The notes under the pieces: model-generated | Told to the model about the DNA's origin: nothing | Databases searched by the model: none | The model's input: the letters and a program-made list of their open reading frames with translations, nothing else | In this document: positions 1 through 5,266 of the stretch, piece by piece | Layout of the letters: every line of letters begins with the position of its first letter | Position numbering within the stretch: the first letter of the stretch is position 1 | Translations under genes and position numbers: made by a program | Assembly: GCA_021828225.1 (NCBI GenBank) | Contig: JAKASH010000101.1 | Location: forward strand, 1 to 8,317 | Reading direction: 5' to 3' | Length of the DNA: 8,317 bases | Source: Acidobacteriota bacterium | GTDB taxonomy: Bacteria > Acidobacteriota > Terriglobia > UBA7540

Positions 1-2
1 AA

Positions 3-794
3 AAACTGAAGGTGATGCAGGCCCGCGTCGAGGAGTTGGAGAAAAGGCGCCACGTCTCATATGTCACTCACGTGGCGGATAATGCCAAGCCGGCGAAGGC
101 CAAAACCGTTGCCACCAAGCCTTCCCATGCTCTTCTCGCTGAAGCCGTTCCTCATCCCGCCAACGGCGCAATCGATAGCTTGCAGAAATCCACGCATCGC
201 ACAGTGCTCAACAGTCATCGCTCGGCCGACCCCGCGACTGCTTCTGAGGTTCGCAAGTCCCAGCCCCCGACGAAACAAGCGGCGCCTGAGTCCAAAACGT
301 TGCTTGCAAGCGCGCCGCAACCTTCGAATAAACAGCTGAGCCTTCTGCAGAGCGATGTTGCTGCCAACAATAACCAATGGCAGGCAACGGTCAATCGTCT
401 GGGCAATGTTGTCGGTGAACTCGATTCGCAGCGAAATGAACTCAAGAAGAATCAGAGCAACGTCAATTATCTTATGGCATTGGCGCATCGGACCAATGTT
501 GCCTTCACCCTCATGAAAGGACGGAGATTCCAGCGTATCGGTCCGGTATCGATGAAACTTACGGCCACCAGCGTGAAGAACCAGCATTACAACATCCGCC
601 TGATCGTGGATGACAAGTCAGTCGAATTGAAAGACCGCGCACTGAATGAAGTCGTGCAGTTCTATACTTCACAAAGCAAATATCCACTTGAACTGATCGT
701 CTCCCAGATCAATAAGGGAGAAGTTTCTGGAACGCTGGCTGTTCCGCATGATTTGAGTGAAGAACTCAGCAACACTCAACTCCAGGAAAAATGA
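3..794 (+). CDS. Coiled-coil protein of unknown function (5' end outside the window)
   Basis: I do not recognise this protein. The frame is open to the left edge and reads KLK just before the first possible starts (GTG at 12, ATG at 15). It continues as a charged helix (MQARVEELEKRR), and the purines before these starts are too close to act as a ribosome binding site, so the gene most likely begins upstream. Numbering from ATG 15, residues 1-12 look like the end of a coiled coil. About 15-105 is a low-complexity Ala/Pro/Lys/Ser linker. About 107-155 is a second amphipathic helix rich in Leu, Asn and Gln. About 160-240 is a predicted beta-rich C-terminal domain (pattern RFQRIGPVSMKLTATSV ... 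YNIRLIVDD ... YPLELIVSQI). The layout suggests an anchored or structural envelope protein, possibly with a membrane helix upstream of the window, but that is inference. It ends at TGA 792-794. Confidence 0.75.
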   Translation, partial: KLKVMQARVEELEKRRHVSYVTHVADNAKPAKAKTVATKPSHALLAEAVPHPANGAIDSLQKSTHRTVLNSHRSADPATASEVRKSQPPTKQAAPESKTLLASAPQPSNKQLSLLQSDVAANNNQWQATVNRLGNVVGELDSQRNELKKNQSNVNYLMALAHRTNVAFTLMKGRRFQRIGPVSMKLTATSVKNQHYNIRLIVDDKSVELKDRALNEVVQFYTSQSKYPLELIVSQINKGEVSGTLAVPHDLSEELSNTQLQEK

Positions 795-823
795 GAGGGA
801 TGGATTGGGGTACCGGCCCTCTC
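793..823 (+). terminator. Weak hairpin just after the coiled-coil gene
   Basis: GAGAGGG (793-799) is complementary to CCCTCTC (817-823), giving a perfect 7-bp stem with a 17-nt loop that starts inside the stop codon. No run of T follows, so it is not a canonical intrinsic terminator. It could be a 3' end stabiliser, part of a factor-dependent terminator, or chance. Confidence 0.25.
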
Positions 824-920
824 AAGCTCTTCTGAAGCTCTAGCCAGCAACCTTCGGGGTTGTGCTCGCGTCAGCTTCCAGACACTGCCCTGCCCATTCG
901 CCGAGCCGCAGCTTCCCTGC

Positions 921-963
921 CAACGTCATCCTACGTTGATACTGTTAACGCTATTCGCAACAG
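921..963. promoter_or_regulatory. Two adjacent small inverted repeats upstream of the rhamnosidase promoter
   Basis: CAACGT (921-926) and ACGTTG (933-938) form a perfect 6-bp inverted repeat around CATCCT. Immediately downstream, CTGTT (942-946) and AACAG (959-963) form a 5-bp inverted repeat with a 12-nt spacer. They lie 20-60 bp upstream of the predicted -35 at 982, where an activator or repressor could bind. No T tract follows either, so they are not obvious terminators. Function is inferred from position only. Confidence 0.25.
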
Positions 964-981
964 AAAACGAAGCATTGCGCT

Positions 982-1010
982 TTGACTTCTTAAGAGGAAG
1001 TGGCCATAAT
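982..1010 (+). promoter_or_regulatory. Predicted sigma70 promoter of the rhamnosidase gene, with operator-like repeat in the spacer
   Basis: The -35 is TTGACT (982-987, 5 of 6 consensus) and the -10 is CATAAT (1005-1010, 5 of 6), with exactly 17 bp between them. Transcription would start near 1017, giving a leader of about 77 nt before ATG 1094. An imperfect inverted repeat, ACTTCTT (985-991) / AGGAAGT (995-1001) around AAG, begins inside the -35 and ends 3 bp before the -10. A protein bound there would block RNA polymerase, so repression released by sugar is a reasonable inference. Nothing in the sequence identifies the regulator. Confidence 0.6.
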
Positions 1011-1093
1011 CGGCGTCTTGGTCCACCGTAGCGAAGAGCTCAACGGGAATGACAACGCATTAAGACATTTTGAATAAACAGGAGATTCAGGCC

Positions 1094-3484
1094 ATGTGTG
1101 CGCGCACTGTCCGAACATCGCTTCTTCTTGCATTGTGTCTCGCTGCTGTCCCTTCGATGAGTTCCAGTTCAAGCGAGCCAAACCCTGCGCTTCTCCACCA
1201 TCTCTGGCCGGCCCAGTGGATTGCGTGCCCCGGCAGCCCGCACCGCGGCTTCGGTGTTTATTATTTCCGCAAGGATTTCTCGCTCTCGAGCAAGCCCGCC
1301 CACTTTGTCATCCATGCGAGCGGCGACAACCGTTACCAGCTTTTCGTCAATGGCACTCGCGTTCTTGAAGGCCCCGCGCGTGGTGACCTTTTCCACTGGC
1401 GCTACGCGACGCTCGACATTGCCAAGTACCTGCACGGCGGAAAGAATGTTCTCGCCGCCGTCGTCTGGAATTTCGCCGAACTCGCCCCCATGAATCAGAT
1501 GAGCAACGAGACGGGATTGATTGTGCAAGGGGACACGGCTCAGGAATCGGTGGCCGACACGAACGCGAGCTGGAAGGCGCTGGAGAGCCACGCAATCCAG
1601 CCGATCCCGATTAACCGCAAGACAATTCCCTTCTACATGGTGGTGGGTCCCGGAGAGCGCTGGGATGGTTCCAAGGTTCCCTGGGGATGGCAGGATGTCG
1701 GTTTCGACGATTCTGCATGGGAGCCGGCAGAGACTCTGGTTCACGGCGGGCCGCGCGGCATACAGGACAGCCCTTCGAGGTGGATGCTGGTGCCGCCGAA
1801 TATTCCGCTGATGGAAGAGAAGCTTCAGCGCCTGGTGAGCGTTCGGCGCGCGGAAGGAGTAGCGGTTCCGAAGGGCTTTTTGCAGGGACATGCGCCGATG
1901 ACAATCCCGGCCGAAACAACGGCCACGGTGCTGCTCGATCAAACTTACGAGACAACGGCCTATCCGGAACTTGTGGTCAGCGGAGGACGCGGTTCGGTGG
2001 TGACCCTCACTTACGCTGAGGCACTCTGGAAGGGTCGAGAGAAAGGCAACCGGAACGTCATCAAGGGGAAAAAGATGCTGGGCCTGGAAGACCAGTTTTT
2101 GCCCGACGGTGGTAACCGGCAAATGTTCCGGCCTCTCTTGTGGCGCACCTACCGCTACCTGCAGATAGGTGTTCGAACCGGCGCGGAGCCTATAACCATC
2201 GACGACCTCCGCGGGATCTTCACGGCGTACCCGTTCAAGATGCGCGCAAGCTTTGAGAGCAGCGATCCGGTTCTGCAGAAAATGTGGCAGGTGGGCTGGC
2301 GAACCGCCCGGCTCTGCGCTCACACAACCTACATGGACTGTCCTTACTACGAGCGGCTGCAATACGCCGGCGACACCCGCATTCAGATCTTGATTTCACT
2401 ATACATGACGGGTGACGACCGCCTGGCAAAGAACGCTATCGAACTCCTGAATGATTCGCGTATGCCCGACGGCCTGACGCAAAGCCGCTATCCATCGCAC
2501 CTGCCGCAGATCATCCCGCCGTTTTCCCTTTTCTGGATTGGCATGATGCACGACCTCTGGTGGTATCACGGCGACACCGCGTTTCTTCGCCAGTATCTTC
2601 CGGGAGTCAGGGATGTGCTCGGATGGTTTGAGAGACGCATCAGCCCGTCCGGGCTGCTGGGGCGGCTTGAATGGTGGGACTTTGTCGACTGGACGCCGCA
2701 ATTCAAGGATGGCGTGCCGCCGCAGGAAGCTGACGGCCAATCCTCGATTCTCACCCTGCAGTTTGTTGCGGCGCTCAACGAGGCCGCCGATCTCGAATCG
2801 AGTTTCGGCAACAAGGCTTTCGCCGGACGTGACCGCACGCTGGCGGAGAGAATCGCCCAGGCAGTTTATGAGAAGTGCTGGGACCCGCAGCGCGGCCTGC
2901 TGGCAGATACTCCCGAGCGCAATGAGTTCAGCCAACACGCCAACATCCTCGGAGTCCTTACCAACGCGATCCCAGTTAACGATCAGAAGCGCGTCATGCA
3001 GAGGGTTTTAACTGATCCCACGCTGGCTCAGTGCTCGTACTATTTCCGGTTCTACTTGTTCCGAGCCATGAAAAAGGCCGGGCTCGGCAACGACTACCTG
3101 AGCCAGCTCGGGCCCTGGCGCCAGATGCTCAAGCTCGGGCTGACGACATGGGCGGAATCGCCTCCGCCTACAAGCTCACGCTCCGATTGCCACGCCTGGA
3201 GTGCTCATCCGAACTTTGACTTTCTGAATACGGTGGCAGGAATCGAACCCGCCGAGCCGGGATTTGGCAAGGTTCTAATCGAGCCGAATCTGGGCACGCT
3301 GACGCATCTCGCGGCCACGCTCCCCGTTCCCCGGGGGAATATTACGGTGAAGTATGAACAGCGCAATGGCCAATTGACCGCCGATGTCACGCTGCCACCC
3401 GGCATGACGGGCTGGTTTGAGTGGGCAGGACAAAAGCTGGCGCTGCATGGCGGGGCGCAACATTTGCAGCTTCATCAGCAATGA
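1094..3484 (+). CDS. Exported alpha-L-rhamnosidase, glycoside hydrolase family GH78
   Basis: It hydrolyses terminal alpha-L-rhamnose from glycosides or polysaccharides (rhamnogalacturonan, flavonoid glycosides, bacterial exopolysaccharide) by the inverting GH78 mechanism. The 796-aa product starts at ATG 1094, which has AGGAG at 1080-1084 with 9 nt spacing. An upstream in-frame TTG at 1070 has no such site. Residues 1-27 are a Sec-type signal peptide (TSLLLALCLAAV core, then a Ser run). About 38-215 is the N-terminal beta-sandwich (WIACPG, YFRKDF, ASGDNRYQLFVNG). About 215-375 is a second beta domain. About 380-700 is the (alpha/alpha)6 barrel, and about 705-796 is the C-terminal beta-sandwich. 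The barrel carries DCPYYERLQYAGD with D415, E420 and D427, spaced as the acidic catalytic and binding residues of Bacillus GL1 RhaB as I recall them. E688 in TTWAES is the expected second catalytic Glu, followed by the family-typical SDCHAWSAHPNF segment. It appears to be monocistronic. Substrate cannot be told from sequence. Confidence 0.95.
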   Translation: MCARTVRTSLLLALCLAAVPSMSSSSSEPNPALLHHLWPAQWIACPGSPHRGFGVYYFRKDFSLSSKPAHFVIHASGDNRYQLFVNGTRVLEGPARGDLFHWRYATLDIAKYLHGGKNVLAAVVWNFAELAPMNQMSNETGLIVQGDTAQESVADTNASWKALESHAIQPIPINRKTIPFYMVVGPGERWDGSKVPWGWQDVGFDDSAWEPAETLVHGGPRGIQDSPSRWMLVPPNIPLMEEKLQRLVSVRRAEGVAVPKGFLQGHAPMTIPAETTATVLLDQTYETTAYPELVVSGGRGSVVTLTYAEALWKGREKGNRNVIKGKKMLGLEDQFLPDGGNRQMFRPLLWRTYRYLQIGVRTGAEPITIDDLRGIFTAYPFKMRASFESSDPVLQKMWQVGWRTARLCAHTTYMDCPYYERLQYAGDTRIQILISLYMTGDDRLAKNAIELLNDSRMPDGLTQSRYPSHLPQIIPPFSLFWIGMMHDLWWYHGDTAFLRQYLPGVRDVLGWFERRISPSGLLGRLEWWDFVDWTPQFKDGVPPQEADGQSSILTLQFVAALNEAADLESSFGNKAFAGRDRTLAERIAQAVYEKCWDPQRGLLADTPERNEFSQHANILGVLTNAIPVNDQKRVMQRVLTDPTLAQCSYYFRFYLFRAMKKAGLGNDYLSQLGPWRQMLKLGLTTWAESPPPTSSRSDCHAWSAHPNFDFLNTVAGIEPAEPGFGKVLIEPNLGTLTHLAATLPVPRGNITVKYEQRNGQLTADVTLPPGMTGWFEWAGQKLALHGGAQHLQLHQQ

Positions 3485-3490
3485 CCTGTC

Positions 3491-3532
3491 CCCAGCAGCA
3501 AGGGGCTGGGCCGAGAGGGTGCAGGCTCGGCC
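3491..3532 (+). other. Overlapping, mutually exclusive hairpins after the rhamnosidase gene
   Basis: CCCAGC (3491-3496) can pair with GCTGGG (3505-3510). GGCCGAG (3509-3515) can pair perfectly with CTCGGCC (3526-3532). The two stems share bases 3509-3510, so they cannot both be complete. No T tract follows. They begin 7 nt past the stop and may protect the 3' end of the mRNA, or be chance in GC-rich sequence. Confidence 0.3.
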
Positions 3533-3562
3533 GCAGCCAATATCTCCACAGTAATTCAGATC

Positions 3563-3600
3563 CGTGGACAAACTGTCCGCGTCGTCCTTGATTTGATTTT
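3563..3600 (+). terminator. Possible intrinsic terminator of the rhamnosidase transcript
   Basis: CGTGGACA (3563-3570), a 3-nt AAC loop and TGTCCGCG (3574-3581) form an 8-bp hairpin with one G-T pair. After about 8 nt comes the T-rich stretch TTGATTTGATTTT (3588-3600). The T tract is interrupted and sits further from the stem than usual, so this is a suboptimal terminator. It lies between the convergent rhamnosidase and cold-shock genes, where termination is expected. Confidence 0.4.
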
Positions 3601-3634
3601 GTGGAAGGTTTCGGGGCAAGCCGCAAGCAAGCTG

Positions 3635-3835
3635 CTACGAGCCCGAGCGAACCATGACAGCCCTGGGCCCCTTGGGGCCGTTTTCCACTTCGAACTCTAC
3701 GGCCTGACCCTCTTTTAACGTGTCAAAGTTGAGTCCCTCAAGGCTGCTGCGGTGAAAGAAGATCTCTTTCCCTTCCGTCGAGCGGATAAACCCAAATCCC
3801 CGGTCGCGAATCACACGCTTCACTGTTCCTTGCAT
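3635..3835 (-). CDS. Cold-shock protein (CspA family, single OB-fold)
   Basis: This is a 66-aa cytoplasmic RNA/ssDNA-binding protein that melts secondary structure in mRNA, and homologues act as RNA chaperones or antiterminators. It is close to the usual 65-70 aa and is one complete cold-shock domain. RNP1 is RGFGFI at residues 12-17 (usual form KGFGFI) and RNP2 is EIFFHRSSL at about 25-33. The end, EVENGPKGPRAVMV, is the typical last strand. The chosen start is ATG at 3835. The preceding in-frame GTG at 3841 overlaps the Shine-Dalgarno GAGAGG (3846-3841) and would have no spacer, while the ATG has 5 nt. The stop is TAG. It is transcribed convergently with the rhamnosidase and divergently from the dehydrogenase. 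The promoter and a structured leader lie at 3836-3974. Which csp paralogue it is, and whether it is cold-induced, cannot be told. Confidence 0.96.
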   Translation of the reverse strand: MQGTVKRVIRDRGFGFIRSTEGKEIFFHRSSLEGLNFDTLKEGQAVEFEVENGPKGPRAVMVRSGS

Positions 3836-3939
3836 AGGCACCTCTCATGCAGAGAGAAGGGTAGTTGCCCTCGTCATAGGTCGGGATTCGGCTGATCCGG
3901 CAGGAAAACCGGTCGGAGAGGAGTTCCCTTCTTCGCATC
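3836..3939 (-). promoter_or_regulatory. Structured 5' leader of the cold-shock mRNA (candidate RNA thermosensor)
   Basis: From the predicted start near 3939 the leader is about 104 nt, long for a 66-aa gene but usual for cspA-like genes, whose leaders refold with temperature. The Shine-Dalgarno GAGAGG (3846-3841 on the minus strand) can pair with two different CU-rich segments. One is local: CUCUC (3856-3852) around a UGCAU loop. The other is distal: CCUCUC (3921-3916). GGCA just upstream (in GAGGGCAAC) can also pair with UGCC right after the Shine-Dalgarno, extending the local hairpin. Two competing partners for one ribosome site are what a refolding switch needs. The pairing is read directly; the switching is inferred. 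Confidence 0.45.
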
Positions 3940-3945
3940 GGCTTC

Positions 3946-3974
3946 AATGTAGCAACGCTCCAGCCGTTTGTCAA
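3946..3974 (-). promoter_or_regulatory. Predicted sigma70 promoter of the cold-shock gene
   Basis: On the minus strand the -35 is a perfect TTGACA (3974-3969) and the -10 is TACATT (3951-3946, 4 of 6), with exactly 17 bp between them. Transcription would start near 3939. A perfect 10-bp palindrome, GCCTGCAGGC (3982-3991), sits 7 bp upstream of the -35. Confidence 0.65.
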
Positions 3975-3981
3975 ACACCTT

Positions 3982-4055
3982 GCCTGCAGGCTAAAGCATT
4001 TACCCGTAGCACCACCCTTCAGGGTGGCATGCCGGGCATTAAGCCCGACGCTACG
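3982..4055. repeat. REP-like palindromic repeat: outer stem enclosing two hairpins, preceded by a palindrome
   Basis: CGTAGC (4005-4010) pairs with GCTACG (4050-4055) as an outer stem. Inside are two perfect hairpins. CCACCC (4012-4017) / GGGTGG (4022-4027) surrounds TTCA, and CGGGC (4033-4037) / GCCCG (4043-4047) surrounds ATTAA. The whole element is a 51-bp three-way junction. The palindrome GCCTGCAGGC (3982-3991), followed by CTAAAGC, lies just to the left and may belong to the same unit. Compact, nested palindromes in an intergenic region are typical of dispersed REP-type elements mobilised by RAYT/TnpA-REP transposases. That assignment needs a copy number from the genome. It sits between two divergent genes. 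Confidence 0.6.
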
Positions 4056-4129
4056 ACCAACAGACGACTGCCGAACAAGCGGCCGTGATCGGTGGTACAC
4101 TTTTCCTAACACTTTCCGGAGGTAGTCCG

Positions 4130-5266
4130 ATGTCACAGGAAAATTTCTCGCGACGGAAGTTTCTTCATGGCATTGCCGCAGGATCAACAGGCGTTGCTTT
4201 AGGATCAATTCCTCCTTCAATCCCGGGCACGCCGGCCGGTGTGACTCCCGGGCCCGGCGCCCCGGTTACCTCAGTTTCCTACCCCATTGCGCAGCCTGGA
4301 ACGACTGCTGCGGTTGGCGACATCAACATTGTGACCCTGGCTGGGATCCCTCAACCCTACCAGGAAAAGATTCGCGGCTTTTCGCCTGCGATCAAACTGA
4401 AACTCTGCAGGTCGCGGGAGGAATTTCATCGCGAGGTTCCTCAAGCGCATGTCATCTTCGGCTGGTTTACAAAGGACGACCTCGCCCGTGCGCAACAACT
4501 GAAGTGGATTCAATGGGGCGCCGCGGGCGTCGAAAACATCATGTGGCCCGAACTGGTGAATAGCCCGGTTGTCCTGACCAACATGCAGCGCATGTTTGCT
4601 CCGCCCATTTCGGAAACCGTTTTTGCTCTTCTGCTCGCGCTCACGCGAGGCATTGACCGCTATACGATTCAAACGCATGAGCACAAATGGCACCCGGTCG
4701 AAGGCCTGGTCGAGATCAGCGGGAAGACGATGGGCGTGGTCGGGCTGGGAGGCAATGGTACGGACACCGCCTATCGCGCTTACTACGGGTTTGGCATGAA
4801 GGTGCTGGCTGTGGATCCCAAGCCGTTGCCCAAACCTCACTTTGTTGCCGAGCTTCACTCGCTCGACTGGCTGCCCCGGATGCTGCCGCAAGTGGATGTT
4901 CTGGTGAGTGCCGCACCGCTGACACCCATCTCGAAAAACATGTTTAACGAAGCGCTGTTCCGCGCCATGAAGCCCACCGCTTATTTCATCAACATTGCGC
5001 GCGGCAAGGAGGTTGATACGCCCGCGCTTGTTCACGCGTTGAAGGAGCACTGGATTGCGGGCGCGGGGCTTGATGTCGCCTATAAAGAACCGCTGCCGCC
5101 CGACGACCCGCTGTGGAGCGCCGGCAACGTGATCATCACCTGCCACAGCTCCGGCCATTCGCCCCAGACCGAAGGGCGCCGCCTGGACCTGTTCGCGGAA
5201 AATGTTCGGCGGTATGTTCATGGGCTGCCCTTGCTGAACGTGGTGGACAAGCAGCGTGGCTATTGA
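4130..5266 (+). CDS. Tat-exported D-isomer-specific 2-hydroxyacid dehydrogenase
   Basis: The 378-aa product starts at ATG 4130, which has GGAGG at 4118-4122 with 7 nt spacing. A GTG at 4085 in the same frame lacks a site. Residues 7-20 (SRRKFLHGIAAGST) are a twin-arginine signal, followed by a Pro/Gly-rich linker to about residue 60. The rest is the standard fold: a split substrate domain (about 63-165 and 345-378) around a Rossmann domain with GLGGNG at 205-210 and D229 at the end of the second strand, which suggests NAD rather than NADP. The catalytic triad is present: R291 (NIARG), E320 (KEPLP) and H339 (TCHSSG). The family interconverts 2-keto acids and D-2-hydroxyacids. The substrate is unknown. 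A Tat signal on an NAD-type enzyme implies folding with the cofactor before export. The gene diverges from the cold-shock gene and its stop overlaps the convergent TPR gene. Confidence 0.93.
   Translation: MSQENFSRRKFLHGIAAGSTGVALGSIPPSIPGTPAGVTPGPGAPVTSVSYPIAQPGTTAAVGDINIVTLAGIPQPYQEKIRGFSPAIKLKLCRSREEFHREVPQAHVIFGWFTKDDLARAQQLKWIQWGAAGVENIMWPELVNSPVVLTNMQRMFAPPISETVFALLLALTRGIDRYTIQTHEHKWHPVEGLVEISGKTMGVVGLGGNGTDTAYRAYYGFGMKVLAVDPKPLPKPHFVAELHSLDWLPRMLPQVDVLVSAAPLTPISKNMFNEALFRAMKPTAYFINIARGKEVDTPALVHALKEHWIAGAGLDVAYKEPLPPDDPLWSAGNVIITCHSSGHSPQTEGRRLDLFAENVRRYVHGLPLLNVVDKQRGY

Noticed and set aside
1070..1093. TTG start at 1070 for the rhamnosidase
   Set aside because: ATG 1094 has AGGAG at a good distance and begins a normal signal peptide. 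The TTG start would add eight polar residues and place the ribosome site inside the coding region.
1094..1165. Lipoprotein signal in the rhamnosidase (LALC at residues 12-15)
   Set aside because: Leu directly before Cys does not fit the lipobox, which needs Gly, Ala or Ser there, and the Cys lies inside the hydrophobic core. An ordinary Sec signal fits better.
1169..2362. Long antisense frame (397 codons) within the rhamnosidase gene
   Set aside because: It lies opposite a clear GH78 gene, shows no recognisable domain, is rich in Arg/Pro/Ala as expected for a GC-rich shadow, and has no convincing start site.
4005..4055. tRNA-like cloverleaf
   Set aside because: There are only two short hairpins inside the outer stem, with no 7-bp acceptor stem, no T-loop consensus and no anticodon loop of seven.
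4073..4101. Promoter for the dehydrogenase with -10 TACACT at 4096
   Set aside because: The -10 is 4 of 6, but the hexamer at -35 spacing (GAACAA) is poor and there is no extended -10, so I could not defend it.
4085..4129. GTG start at 4085 for the dehydrogenase
   Set aside because: The strong GGAGG at 4118-4122 would be inside the gene, and the Tat signal fits the N-terminus only when the ATG at 4130 is used.
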